A model generated the notes under the pieces. That model worked only from the letters and a program-made list of their open reading frames with translations. It ran no database searches and was not told where the DNA came from. A program made the translations under genes and the position numbers. From the NCBI GenBank assembly GCA_963920705.1, contig OY987226.1, positions 25,986,706 through 26,050,705 of the forward strand: a DNA stretch of 64,000 nt, written 5' to 3'. The stretch comes from Odiellus spinosus. Lineage: Eukaryota > Arthropoda > Arachnida > Opiliones > Phalangiidae. Every line of letters starts with the position of its first letter. Position 1 is the stretch's first letter. Of this stretch, positions 1 to 11,315 are shown one piece after another.

Positions 1-167
1 GTTGTGAAATTTTGGGAGAGAAGTTTTTTGCCGTTTTCAAAACGCCGTACATAGGTATGTAACTATTATGAGAGTAGATTAACACTAATCTATTATCATT
101 ATAGTTAAATACCTATGTATGGCATTTGGAAAATGGCAGGAAAACGTCTCTCCCAAAATTTCAAAAC
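1..167. mobile_element. Hairpin MITE
   Basis: The two halves are imperfect inverted copies: GTTGTGAAATTTTGGGAGAG at the left edge mirrors CTCTCCCAAAATTTCAAAAC ending at 167, and the inner parts pair around ACATAGGTAT / ATACCTATGT. The left end may continue outside the window. Confidence 0.65.
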
Positions 168-666
168 TTACCCGAGTTAATGGTTGAAGCACCAAATTGT
201 ACGCGGTAAAGCTTTGCACACGCTACAATCTTACGTTAATATTTATTTTTTTACTTAAAAACTAATCACCCTAAAATTATGAAACTTGGTTAGGGAGATA
301 AAATAAACTAATTTGTAAAACATATATTTTAATAGTGGCTTTTAAAAATCATTAAATACCTGAAAAGGGCAAAACCCTTCAAATTTGGTCAGTTTCCCCC
401 TTTGAGACGTGCATCAGTTTGGGTTAGTTTTGTAAATCTCGAGAATTCATTTATTCGCGATTTTCGGCCGATTGCCGGGGCTTCTATAGCGCGAGCGCAG
501 CCGAAGCGCGTGATCGAGGAGGCTATGGCTAGAGACTAGCGCGCGGACAAAGGTATAGCTCTTCCATATTCTTGTGTTAAATCTATTCTTGGTATTACCC
601 ACTTAAAAGTTTCTTAAGAATCTTCGTATTACTGGCACAGCACATGCATATAAAATTTTCATACTT
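168..666. other. No gene seen
   Basis: Intergenic sequence without a supported coding frame or repeat; the GC-richer stretch near 465-540 has no recognisable content. Confidence 0.4.
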
Positions 667-1256
667 ACAAGGAGACTACCCGAGGCGTTTATCGCCGATT
701 TTGTCCAAAGTCTGCCATATTTTGGACCTATATAAGATATGAAAATCCCCAAAAGGAGACGACGCACCATTAACTAGTTTGGCCATGGCACTAACCCATT
801 AATTAGTTTGGCCATGGCACTAACCCATTAATTAGTTTGGCCATGGCACTAACCCATTAATTAGTTTGGCAATGGCAACCAAAAATGTATTTGGCCATTA
901 TGCACCTTCGTCAAAAAAAACGAAATTTTTTCCTTCTTTTTCTCAAAAATGGTACCAATTTTAGTCCAACAAAGTCCCAATTTACCCACACTTGATGAAT
1001 TTTACCTACATATGAGCTACATTACCCATTTCACAATTTCTAACCAATTTGAAAAGGTTTCACAGGTAACCTCCCTGTGAAACCGAGAAAATCCCATGCT
1101 TTTTTCAATGGAGATTTTTTCGATTGAAATGGCCAAACTAAAGGGTAGTGCCCCAGTGCGTCGTCTCCTTTTGGGGATTTTCATATCTTATATAGGTATA
1201 CATTATAGCACACTTTGGACAAAATCGGCGATACACACGTCGGGTAGTCTCCTTGT
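667..1256. mobile_element. TIR element carrying a 29-bp tandem array
   Basis: Terminal inverted repeats of about 97 bp: ACAAGGAGACTACCCGA at 667 mirrors TCGGGTAGTCTCCTTGT ending 1256, and both sides include the palindromic TTTTGTCCAAAG and GAGACGACGCA segments. No transposase is present, so it is non-autonomous. The target duplication is not clear. Confidence 0.75.
769..880. repeat. 29-bp minisatellite, about 4 copies
   Basis: Units start at 769, 798, 827 and 856 with the core TTAGTTTGGCCATGGCAC; the last copy is partial and mutated. The array is inside the TIR element at 667-1256. Confidence 0.85.
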
Positions 1257-1399
1257 TAGTAGGGGCATCGAGAAATCTAGGAGGATGAAGGGGGACCTCT
1301 GGAGAAGAAAGCAAGCGTTACATGAACGGCATACTGAAATGTGCGTGACATAACTATAGACTGCCACCTAACGGAAAAATTTAGAAACTATATTACTAT

Positions 1400-1990
1400 T
1401 TTCCGAGGGGGCAGACACTTAAGAACTCAGGTGTACAAATGATTTTGAAATCTCACGGACTCGCGTGAACTCTCGCGGACTCAGGCGAACTCTCCCGGAC
1501 TCGGGTGAATTCTCGCGAAATTCCTGACAAAAAATTATAGATTTAGGCGAACTCCCTTGCACTCTCGCGAACTCCCTTGCATATGATAACGTAACTTCAC
1601 CGAGAGCGAGGGGGCAGACACTTGACTTTTCGTTGTACACCTGAGTTCAAATTCTCTCGAGTTCACTAAAACTCCGCCCGAGTTCGCCCGAGTCCACCCG
1701 AGTTCGCCCGAGCCCACCCGAGTTCGCCCGAGTTCGCCCGAGTCCACCCGAGTTCGCCCGAGTCCACCCGAGTTCGCCCGAGTCCAGTCGATTACGGTTA
1801 TAAATAATATTTAAATTAACTTTAAACTTCTTTAAATAGTGAAAAGATAGGGTCACTTAGGCAGGATTTATTCGAAAATGAAAAAAGATTTTTCATGCAG
1901 TCTTTTTTGTTTGATATGTGCGATATGATAACGTAACTTCCCGAGAGACATTTAATTTAATAAATTGCATTCACATTTAATTAAACTTCA
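1400..1990. mobile_element. Old minisatellite-bearing element (GAGTTCGCCCGAG family)
   Basis: Contains GAGTTC/GAACTC-rich degenerate repeats in inverted orientation to the better preserved copy at 4343-4763. It shares the flanks TTGTACACCTGAGTTC, ATATGATAACGTAACTT and CGAGAGACATTT. A second block at 1674-1790 is a tidy tandem array of GAGTTCGCCCGAGTCCACCC-type units. Confidence 0.6.
1674..1790. repeat. GAGTTCGCCCGAG minisatellite
   Basis: Tandem units of about 10-20 bp alternating GAGTTCGCCC and GAGTCCACCC. Apparent reading frames here (RTRANSGGL-like) come only from the repeat. Confidence 0.8.
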
Positions 1991-2749
1991 AAATAACCCT
2001 GTGTTTGACACTATTTTTTAAGTTTCAGCCTAATTATTTAATATTTTTGTTATAAATAGGCTAGTAGAATTTGAGATTTCATATATGCCGTAATTATTAA
2101 CAGAGATATGACCATTTTACGTATCCAAGTTTTCAACGAAATTTGCAAGACTCGTGAAGGAGGTTTTAGGCTAGGGTCGCTATTCTCCGTCTACCACGGC
2201 ACTCCTTGTCTTCGGTCGCCTTAAGCCTCGTTCATACTTGAGGGAAAAATCGGTTTCAAAACCAGTACGAAACGTTTTCCGTTTTCCTTGGTTCACACGC
2301 TGATAAGACGGTTCGCGGCCGTTCGCCTCGGTTCGACCTAAGCCAAGGCTTAGCCTCGTTTTAAAAAATGTCCAGAAATTAAAATTTTTAAATTATTATC
2401 TCAAACTAATTAGTAAATCGTGTTTGTAACTCGTTGGTTAATAATTTTTTCAAAGCGGATTGAACCGAAGCGACTTGACCAAATTGCTTCCCGAACCAAC
2501 ACGAACTGATTTCTCACGTTGGTTTGATAACCAGTTATAGAAATCGAGGCGCAACGAAGCGCATTTAGGTCTATGCATGAACGAGGCTTTACTTACCCCC
2601 TTTCCCCAACCGCTCCGTGCGATGCTGGGGTGCCTTATAAAACTTAAAACGGGCCCCTGTAAAACTTGAATAACTCTTTTGATAATTATCGTGGAAATGA
2701 AAACTAAACCTATGATATTGGAGAGTTGTTTAATTAAGTAATATACAGT
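1991..2749. other. No gene seen
   Basis: AT-rich sequence with a short GC-rich part around 2150-2350. No coding frame with homology was recognised. Confidence 0.35.
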
Positions 2750-2770
2750 CAGTGGCGTCGCTAGGATATT
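2750..2770. mobile_element. hAT-type terminal inverted repeat
   Basis: CAGTGGCGTCGCTAGG is a typical hAT end (CAGTGGCG...). It lies about 280 bp beyond the stop of the hAT transposase fragment at 3030-3443, as expected for the 3' end of that element. Confidence 0.65.
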
Positions 2771-3029
2771 TTTTGAGACAGGCTGATAAATTTGAGGCCC
2801 CCCAGACCTGAAATTTTATCCCCCCCTGGTAATTTCTGTTCTTACCGAATTCAGAGCTCATTCAATTTTTTTCCCACCACAATTTAAAAATCTTTTTATT
2901 ATTTTATTATTCCTCATTTAAAGAAATATTTTTAATCATTTTTGAATTATGTACTATGCATAGCCGTTTCAAATTTACAAATAGCAATTACACAACAAAA
3001 TTTAACCTTCTATTATTATTTTTTCCAAA

Positions 3030-3443
3030 TTAATTTATTGACAAATCAGGATTATCCCTTAATTTGTTTGATAAATCTCTGTTTATCGCGATCAAAGCTA
3101 AGTACGATAACCTTTCTTCCGACATCGTAGTTGGCAAATATGTTTCTAGTCTATTAAGAGTGCTAAAACTTCTTTCACCCGTGGTATTGGCAACCGGCGT
3201 CGTCATAACGATTTGAAAATATTTAAATAAATCTGGAAAACCAACCACTAACGACGCTAAATATTTGAAACAATCTTCAATCTTTTCAAATCCTTGCGCT
3301 TTCACTAAATTATTTGCAACTTTAATTTGCCCACTAAGCGATTCTTTGTCAAATTTGAATCTACCATATTCTTTTGCAAAATCTTGGATATCTTTTTTGT
3401 TTAAATTATAAACAGCTCTTAATAAAAAGTACTTTAGGTTCAA
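3030..3443 (-). pseudogene. hAT transposase C-terminal dimerisation domain fragment
   Basis: An open stretch of about 137 codons encodes the C-terminal hAT dimerisation region. The diagnostic part is TTGERSFSTLNRLETYLPTT followed by MSEERLSYLALIAI (residues about 87-120), matching the hAT 'ERsFS.L+rik.ylrstm...RL..Lall' block. Everything upstream, including the BED finger and the catalytic core, is missing, so this is a truncated copy. The 3' terminus CAGTGGCG is preserved at 2750. Confidence 0.85.
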
Positions 3444-3556
3444 CTACTAAGAACATGTTTCCTTTTACACTTTACCCGGAGAGTCAGCGTGTCTTACTAA
3501 ACTTCAAAATCTAGAAAAGTGACATTTAAAACATGTTGTACCGTCTTCCATTATAC

Positions 3557-3585
3557 AAAAAAAAAAAAAAAAAAAAAAAAAAAAA
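3557..3585. repeat. Poly(A) tract
   Basis: 29-nt homopolymer with no recognisable SINE/LINE body next to it. Confidence 0.8.
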
Positions 3586-4342
3586 CAGTGTAATTATCGC
3601 TATGTGAGTCTTAGCGAAAAGCCATGCAAAACTATTTAATTTTATGGCTTGCAGCTGCTTGTCATTTTCGTATAGATTGGGAAATTATCTTAGTCTTTTT
3701 AAGAAATGTTAGAAGCTAAAAATATTCTCATTGTCATTGATGATGGTAGAGCGCCTAAAACTTCACGACCCCTTGTTATAATAGAAGAAAAGAACCGAAA
3801 AGAGGGGATGTTTAGTCGTAAAACTTAATGGGAAGCTCGCTCTGACCGGTCAAGGAGAGAGCAGTATAATTTCGTTAGCCGTAGCGTTTGAAAATTCTCA
3901 GATCTGTCAGTTAACACGTGCAAATATTTTACGAGTGTAACGAAAAAAAAAAAAAAAAAACATTACGCGCTAGTGGAAACTAAGCTTAAATAGGGTTCGG
4001 AATGCGACCGAGGAAAAAAACGAGACCGTCAAACCGAATTCTTTCATTTTTTTGAAAGTGCAAAAGGTGAAAAAATGATCAAATATAGGCTATTTTGGGA
4101 AGATAATTAAAGGTTAACGGTAATTATTAAAATTAAATTAGTTCAGAGTAAAATGTCCAACGTGGTCTCAAAAACGAAACCCGAGTTAATTTTCGAAAAA
4201 TGTTAGATCGGAAATCATACTTAAGTAGAGGTATAAATCACGAATACTTCGTAAAATTATCATAACTCACTTAATAATAATAGTAGCGCTTAATTGAAAC
4301 ATTAATGCGAAAGATGAATAACCTATCTATTACCCTATTTAG

Positions 4343-4763
4343 ACAAAACACATTTAGTTCTGTTAATTAAGAAAGAAAAATAACGTCGAATGTAGGGTTC
4401 TTTTAAAGAGTAATTAAATTTTAATGCAAATTTTGTAAATGAAATGTCTCTCGGGGAAGTTACGTTATCATATGCAAGGGAGTTCGCGAGAGTGCAAGGG
4501 AGTTCGCCTAAATCTATAATTTTTTGTCAGGAATTTCGCGAGAGTTCACCCGAGTCCGGGAGAGTTCGCCCGAGTCCGCGAGAGTTCACCCGAGTCCGTG
4601 AGAGTTCAAAATCATTTGTACACCTGAGTTCTTAAGTGTCTGCCCCCTCGCCCGAGAGACATTTCATTTACAAAATTTGCATTAATATTTAATTACTCTT
4701 TAAAAGAACCCTATATTCGACGTTATTTTTCTTTCTTAATTAACAGAACTAAATGTGTTGTGC
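4343..4763. mobile_element. TIR element with minisatellite core
   Basis: Inverted arms of about 115 bp (AACACATTTAGTTCTGTTAA at left, mirrored at right; also AACGTCGAAT/ATTCGACGTT and the CGAGAGACATTTCATTT part) enclose about 200 bp of GAGTTCGCGAGAG-type repeats. The core is bounded by TTGTACACCTGAGTTC. No transposase. Confidence 0.75.
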
Positions 4764-4982
4764 CTAATAGAGTTCGTTGTTATTAACTCATTTTAATTGG
4801 TTCTATAACTGTTTAAGGGTTAACCCTTATTATGTATAAACGCTTTTTTTTTTTTTAATACGAAGGAAAATTAGTGTTTGTATATAATTGAAATTATATT
4901 TAAGCTACGTGATCCTTTCGGAAAATTAAAATTGCTCACGAAACAATTTCTACCTTTTAAAATGGAACTTTAAAAAAATATT

Positions 4983-4988
4983 TTTATT
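4983..4988 (-). terminator. Poly(A) signal of the secreted-protein gene
   Basis: AATAAA on the minus strand 44 nt past the stop codon at 5032. Confidence 0.5.
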
Positions 4989-5031
4989 GTGAAATTACAG
5001 TAACAGAAATAATAATACTAATAATAATGTT

Positions 5032-8000
5032 TCATTGTTGATTTGAGTATCCGAGTGGACAGCAGTATCTCGAAATATCATTTGAGAGCCCCTTATGTTT
5101 CTGATTGTCAATATTTTTTTTTTCTCTTGCACCCGCCAAAATCTTCTCAATTTGATCTTCGGAATATTCTTTACTCAGTACCTTCCTCACGAAGGCCATG
5201 ACTTTAGGATCATTAATACTTTGATCAATCATATCCATTATTCCTTTGTTATTATAGAAAATTGCTGTACGATCTAGAAGGCCAGAGCTCTCATCTTTTG
5301 TCAGTGATGTGATTGAAAAGCCTTTAAAGACGTAAACTATCACTATTATGAAAGTAAGATTAACTGGGAACCAAGGGGAAATTATAGTTACACGAAAAAA
5401 GATCTATAGACTTCTTGCGGATGGGCGTGTCATCCCCCTCTTTTCGCGGGAGGAAAAATATTCTCTACACGGCGTAAAGCTAGAAAAGGTGAGAAACGTC
5501 ACGAAAGTGATCTTTATCCCGTTGGTTGAGAGATAATGGCGACCCCAGTCAACAATATCCCGCCAAAAAGTCTATAGCGGAGAATGTATACTTTAACATC
5601 CCATAATTAACGAGTCACATCTTTGATACGTTTTACTTTCGTAATAAAACGCAAAACGCTCGCCTCTCACTCGCAGTCTCGCAGGCAGCCCAGTGGTCCT
5701 ATATTTCCTATAAAATCCTACATTTTCAAACATGTCCTATATTATCTTGTATTTCCATGAATTATCCTATAAGTCCTATAATTTTGAGTTACTAGACATG
5801 CCCCCTGTCGGTGCCGTCAAAAACTTGAATTAACCCTATTAGCCAAGAATTGTATATTTCTTCCCGCAATTAGAACTGAAGCATCCTAAAAGAGTGCGGG
5901 AGCTCAGCCAAATTCTTAACGGTTTCGGGCGAGTTAATATTTAAACAAATTCAACTGTTTGCGATTTACAAGAAAATATAATTAAATTTTTTTTCTGAAA
6001 TTTCCCTCAAAAACTTATGATAATTTTAGTCCTATAATCCCCTAAACTATTCTAAAAAACCTATTTTTTGTGTCCTGTATAAACCTACATTTCGAAAAAA
6101 TAATTGTATATTTCCTATAAGGAATTGGAATTTATGGCTGGGCTTCCTGCGCACGTTAACTACGAGATATCAAACTTTTCATTAATTTGTGTTGAGCTTT
6201 TTTTTTGCGTATGTTAAAAGTTAATTTATAGCTTAATATTGGTTTTAGTGTTCGTTCGGGGTCAAAATAAATTCGGGTCGGGGTCGGGGTGTGTCTAACT
6301 CTAACAAACAAGTCTGGGTCGGGGTCGGGGATGGAAAATTCTTTGTATTTATTATGAATAGAAAAATCCCAATTATACTGTTTTAGTCTTTTAGATATAG
6401 TGTTATGTAATAATGTGAGCTTAGGGAGTATTAGTTACAAATTTACAATACCTAACCTCCTGATACAGACCAAAACCCACACTCGTTAGCTGAGCCCCCG
6501 AAACAACGACAATTCTATAACTAACACTAAAAAAAGCGAGAACGAGAAACGCTTCAGGCTGTCAGCTGCATGAGCCTGCACCAAGGCAGGGTGACCAGAC
6601 TTACTATATTTCCGATTATTTTAATGCCTTCCTATAAATTCCTATAATTAAAGGTTTCATCCTTTATTTTCCTATTTTTGTACTTTTTTCGGTTATCAGG
6701 CTATTCGTTTTCAAATAAAAGTATAGTTTAAAATTTCTCAAAAATAGAAAATTTCACCAAAGGCATCAAAAACAGAAGAGATTAAGATTTTAAAGAGAAT
6801 CAAAAAGCGAACAATATGTGGTAAAAATGCTAAATCAACGCCATATTAAAAGATATCCTATTTTTTCCTAAAAATTCGCTGTAATATATAAATTTTCAAT
6901 CTTATTTTCTCCTATATTTCGCCCTTAAATTTCCTATTTTTCCCTGGTCACCCTGCCAAGGTCGCTAGAGAGAGATATTAGCTATTCGGGCTCGATTCAT
7001 TCTGTTGTCGCCCAAAAATTTAAAATTATTTTACGAAAATATAACCCCGAAAAATGGAAAACCCCCACTGAGTTTTCAAGAGTCGAGGACGGGGTCGGGG
7101 ATCCCCGACTTTCGGGATCGTGGTCCCCGAACGAACACTAATTGGTTTGCATTTTTTTCTAGTGGATTAGGTCTACAAAAGAATCGACAAAAAATACACA
7201 CTTGATAGGTAGCATTCTCCCTTTTAGAGTAAATGATTTCGGCCTATTTTGTGCTTAAATATTGTTGAAGCAATTAAGTATCACTTTAATCCAGATTTTT
7301 TTTTAAATTTATTTGAAACTTAATCGTTCCAGAGTTATTTGAGTCATTAAAGGAAAAAAATAAATCTTTGAATTTTTGAACTTCTAATTTTGTAGTTTCT
7401 TTCGAATGTGTCTAGGGCGAGGCATAAAATTTAAAATGTGAGGGTTTTAAGAGTATGAAAAACATAAAAATATTATGTACAGGCACCCGAAAAAAAGTGA
7501 CAGTCCCAGTTTAACTCTATTTTCAGACTGTTAAATTACATAAAATCTCGTTCGTGTTTTTGGGTTTTACATCTTGTTAATATCTGAATTTCACTGGGGT
7601 AGTGGAACGGAACATGGAGCAATAACTACGGGAGATTTAGGTTCCAGTACAACAGCCTTGATAACATCTAGATATCCCTTATTAATTGCTCCATGTTCCG
7701 CTCCGCTACCCCGATATGTGAATCCACCCTTTTAGGCTAGAAGGGTAAAACTAAAATCGTACATGGTTTATTAATTGTTAACTTAAGCGAGGCTGTCACT
7801 GACTTTTCACGAAATTCGGATGAATTTTGAGAGGCATTTTCGGAAAGATCATTACAAACGTTTTAAAATATATACATATGAATTAGAAAAAAATTACAGC
7901 AACATTAAAAATGAATATTTTATAATCGTCCCCTTCGCATTATTTTTAAACGAAATTTCCCGTTGATTCTCACATTTTCTAGCACGTAATACCGTTGTTT

Positions 8001-8396
8001 ACGCGATGTGTCTTTCGCGAAAGTACTTACAGAAACCTTCCCTTAACATGAAAATTTTAGTTAATCGAGGTTAAGAATCAAATTATTGGAATAAAAATAG
8101 ATCAAATTTTTTTCTCCATTTTAATTTTTCTAGTAAAACTAGAAGTCGAGAAATTCCTGTCAATAGTAAGGCCCAGAGAAAAAAAATGTTGGCGATGCCC
8201 CGTAATGATATTTGCTAATTACTTGGTATTATCGTTGAATTAGAATCTCACCCTTGGTATATATTTTTTTCTTTAATGCAATGTCAAAATATAAATTACC
8301 GATTTGTGCATCTGGTATTGGAGAGCTCCAGCATCCTTCAGCCAATATTGCTATAGTAAAAACGAAAATTAAGACTGTTTTGCAGGCTAACATCAT
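5032..8396 (-). CDS. Small secreted protein, two exons, unknown function
   Basis: Exon 1 (8396-8252) starts with tandem ATG codons and encodes a clear signal peptide (MMLACKTVLIFVFTIAILAE), then CWSSPIPDAQIGNLYFDIAL and KKKIYTK; signal cleavage near SS/SP is likely. It ends at AAGG|GTGAGA in phase 1. Exon 2 begins at 5342 (acceptor TTTCATAATAG) or 5321 (acceptor TTTAAAG); both give phase 1 and an open frame to the stop at 5032. It encodes a mostly helical, lysine-rich segment with YSEDQIEKILAGAREKK and ends YCCPLGYSNQQ. The mature protein is about 130 residues with few cysteines. No family is recognised. The intron (about 2.9 kb) holds several MITEs. Gene structure is convincing; the exact exon-2 start is uncertain, and a small extra exon cannot be excluded. 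Confidence 0.6.
5415..5580 (+). repeat. Dispersed repeat, copy 1
   Basis: About 165 bp similar to the minus-strand segment at 23916-24080: shared CACGGCGTAAAGCTAGAAAA, GATGGGCGTGTCATCCC and a CCGCCAAAAGTCTATAG-like end. A frame through it is shared by both copies, but this is a repeat rather than a host exon. Confidence 0.7.
5681..6150. mobile_element. MITE with GCAGGMAGCCCAG ends
   Basis: Left end GCAGGCAGCCCAG pairs with a right end whose reverse complement is GCAGGAAGCCCAG. The interior is rich in TCCTATA motifs and shares GAGCTCAGCCAAATTCTTAA and ACGGTTTC with the copy at 20215-20600. Confidence 0.6.
6246..7140. mobile_element. TIR element (TAGTGTTCGTTCGGGG)
   Basis: Ends TAGTGTTCGTTCGGGG (left) and CCCCGAACGAACACTA (right) are perfect inverted repeats. 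Both are followed inward by GTCGGGG-type direct repeats. A second MITE is nested at 6587-6955. Confidence 0.75.
6587..6955. mobile_element. MITE CAGGGTGACCAG with 6-bp target duplication
   Basis: Terminal CAGGGTGACCAG and CTGGTCACCCTG are perfect inverted repeats. CCAAGG occurs directly on both flanks (6581-6586 and 6956-6961), a clean 6-bp target-site duplication. The interior is AT-rich with TTCCTATA motifs and lacks coding. Confidence 0.8.
7490..7802. mobile_element. Short TIR element around an inner hairpin
   Basis: TGACAGTCCCAGTTTAA near 7498 and TTAAGCGAGGCTGTCA near 7784 are imperfect inverted ends. Inside, 7584-7725 forms a hairpin: GGAACGGAACATGGAGCAAT mirrors ATTGCTCCATGTTCCGCTCC. 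Confidence 0.5.
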
Positions 8397-8437
8397 AGCT
8401 GAATAAATGTGGTTTGCTAATAGAACACTAAAATACT

Positions 8438-8476
8438 TCTGATATTGGTTGTTTACGCTCACTAGACCTTTATATA
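8438..8476 (-). promoter_or_regulatory. TATA box and initiator of the secreted-protein gene
   Basis: Reading the minus strand, TATATAAAG (8476-8468) is followed about 32 nt downstream by an arthropod-type initiator ATCAGAAG around 8443-8437, and by the first ATG at 8396. Spacing fits a classic TATA-Inr core promoter. Confidence 0.55.
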
Positions 8477-8499
8477 CTCGCATTATCAGCGACTATGGA

Positions 8500-9144
8500 A
8501 TAATCACAAGATTTTGTTATCGGAGAGATTACGAAATTAACAACAATAAAACATGATTATTCGATTAACGATATTGAAAGGCGTAGGTTCTAGTATTTGG
8601 TACTTAACGTTTTTTTGATAAAAAAAAAGAATACTAGTAGCGAGCTTGCTTAAATGTAATAATTCACACTCCCCATTGTTGCATCGAATTCAAAGAAAGA
8701 AAATAAATTATTTATTTTAGCTGAAGTAAATTTACAACCGGTTATATTACCATTGGGCATTCCAGAAGTTGGAACGTCAGAGCTTTCGCAACCGAGTAGA
8801 GAGGAAAATAGGCTATTGATTTACCTTCGGTGGAGATCATCTGACGTTCGCATCGTTGAACTGCTTGGCACGATCACTTTCGATATTCGATTGAAAACAC
8901 CGATTCTTTTTACGGCTTTTTCTCGATTGTAGTCCGAGCTCCGCGGGCCTTGGTTTTTACGGTTTACGAAATTTTATTCCAAACGGCGCTTAACGCGACA
9001 TAAATCCACTATCACTTTGAGATTATTCTCTTTTATTTCCGAGGTATATTATCTAACCTTTTTTGGTTAGACTTAAAATTCAACTCGGTATTGAGAGCGT
9101 CAAAAAGGGTTTGTCGCGCGTGAATATTATCTAACCTTAAGCGT
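8500..9144. other. No gene seen
   Basis: Promoter-side flank of the secreted-protein gene up to the Harbinger element; no exon with good splice signals was found. Confidence 0.35.
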
Positions 9145-9297
9145 ACTACACATTATACCGTTTTAAGAGCGTGCGTGACGTGGCGTGGCGCGAAGAAAAC
9201 GCCACGAAACGCTGAAGTTTCGGATTCCGAACTTTTGGGGGCGTGCGTGTCGTTTAAAAGGAAAAAATGGCTGATTTTGATGAGAGACTCGTTGAAT

Positions 9298-11315
9298 CCC
9301 GTATTCTGCAAATTTTTTCACCCCCCCCCCGAAACGAAGCCCAACCTCCTCTCCTAAGCTCTCTGATTCGTTGGCCAACAATTGCGTCACATTGTCATAG
9401 GGTTTTTAATTGGTTATGACGTAATTAACCTAAGTCATTTCATTCGATGAACACAACATTGACAACATTTGCAGAATGAGTTCGGTTCAGTTCTATGCTA
9501 GATTTGCAACGAAAACCGGTGTATCGGGTGTAAGGTGTACACGAGTCACGTGACTTCTATAGAGGGCTATGTAGTGACCTACATCCTTATTAACGCCATC
9601 TATTATGTCGACGTAGGTAATGTTTTAATGCCGAAGAAGGATAGGCCTAAGTCTATTCATTCATATGTAAATTTATTATTTCCATCGTTTTCTGCCGTTT
9701 ATAAAAATTTCAATTCATCATTTTTTCACGCAGTATCTAATGATGTATTGTACAATATGATACCTTAGTATTTAAGCATTGAATTTCAACAATAAAAATA
9801 ATATTATCTAAGCCTTGGCATAGAAATAAACTAAAGAGGTTAGTAGACAAATTCAATTGTTTTTATTCCTTGGTAGAAAAGTACAAGTGTAAATGTTTTA
9901 ACGTAGGAAGACCGTGTTCCAACAAACGTTGGCATCGTGTTAATATTAGTTGTACATTACATAATCGTAAGAATTAAGATTACAATCTTTAACATATAAC
10001 TAGTGACCTTGATTTACACATTGTTGCATATTGTACAATAGAGTACACGTAGGTTAAATTTATAAAAATATATTATATCAACCTATTTTGCATGTAGTTC
10101 GTTATAATTTTAAAATCTTAGAGATCAAAACATGCCAGTAATACTTTGCAAGAATTACAATTTAATTTGAATTAACAACGATTAAAAATAAAAAAAAAAG
10201 TCAATTTGTTTTCTGTGACACCGTGTCCTTGAAGCGACTTTCCAAGTAGAATAACGCTGCCACAACCATCGAACTGACGATGGGCTGCCAACCAATTCGC
10301 TGCAAAAGGCACTGAAATAAAATACGTTAAAAAGTAACGAGTATTGTTTTACAACGTCATTTTAATTCTCAAAATATACATTTGCATAAAGGTGAATATG
10401 TTAAAAATAAAAAGTCGTGCTTTTAAAACGTAATTTTACTACACTAAATATACATTTAATTGTCATGCGAACATACGGGGTAGAATAGTGCTATAAAAAT
10501 AGGAAAATAAGAAATCATGCTTTTAAACGTAATTTTACTACAATAAACATACATTTAATTCTCATGCGAACATACGGGGTAGAATAGTGCTAATGTATCC
10601 AATTTCCATCGTAGGTAACATCCAACCGTCCAACATGAATTAAAAATTTAATGTTCCACAGAAACCATTACAAGTAAATAGATTAATCTCGTCAAAGATT
10701 AAATACCGAACTACATAAAACATTAACAAGTATTATAATATCGTTTATCAATGTTTTAATACATTAATATTAAAATACGTAGGCACTTGCGGCTGGAAAA
10801 GAATAAATAGAAAGTTTTTTAAAGCGCACTGTACTTACAATATACCATGATTGAATCCAATCTATGACTATAGAAGAAATTAAAAATGTAGGTTTAATTG
10901 TACAGTACCCATACTTGTAATTTGTAAATCATAAAAACATAAGTGCCAAGGGTTAGCTAATCTTCCCTTATCTAATACTCACACAGTATGATAACTAGTT
11001 AGTACATACCTTTCCTCACGAGCTCCAATGCAAAAATGACTCTGAGCTTGATGCAAAAACGTAACGTTCAGACAAAAACTAACCGGTTGCCCCGGTTTTA
11101 AACCATGGTTAAAACGGTACATTTTCGGTTAACTGTCTTAACACTAAACTGAAATTGCGCGGGAAACTTTGGCGTATCAAAATCCTTATGTCAATTACGT
11201 CATAACCAATTAAAAACCCTATGACAATGTGACGCAATTACTGGCCAACGAATCAAAGAGCTTAGGAGAGGAGGTTGGGCCTCACTTGGGGGAAGGAAAT
11301 TTTGCAGAATACGGG
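9298..11315. mobile_element. 2-kb insert with about 140-bp inverted repeats, nested in MADF exon 1
   Basis: CCCGTATTCTGCAAA at 9298 mirrors TTTGCAGAATACGGG ending 11315. Similarity continues about 140 bp inward on both sides (CCCAACCTCCTCTCCTAAGC, GATTCGTTGGCCA, TTGCGTCACATTGTCATAGG, TTGGTTATGACGTAATT). It splits an otherwise continuous MADF reading frame. No target duplication is obvious. It carries no transposase, but holds splice-signal-bearing exon candidates on minus (10201-11041). Confidence 0.78.
10201..11041 (-). pseudogene. Possible captured gene fragment: three small exons ending in a membrane helix
   Basis: Minus strand: exon A 11041-11010 (weak acceptor CTCAG, donor AAAG|GTATGT), exon B 10867-10839 (acceptor TTTCTTCTATAG, donor GTAAGT), exon C 10311-10201 (acceptor TTTCAG, stop TGA). 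Phases agree. The product fragment contains LVRKVIDWIQSW, then LLQRIGWQPIVSSMVVAALF and YLESRFKD, a C-terminal hydrophobic helix followed by basic residues. This loosely resembles the last helix and tail anchor of BAX-type Bcl-2 proteins, but the match is from memory and weak. An alternative frame starting at ATG 11122 is also open through the same introns. Treat as a candidate only. Confidence 0.33.

Noticed and set aside
1674..1790. CRISPR-like array
   Set aside because: Units are contiguous tandem repeats without unique spacers, and the context is eukaryotic.
9478..9555. ATG frame MSSVQFYARFATKTGVSGVR on plus as a first exon
   Set aside because: Closes after a few more codons; possible donor GTGTAC is poor and no partner exon was found.
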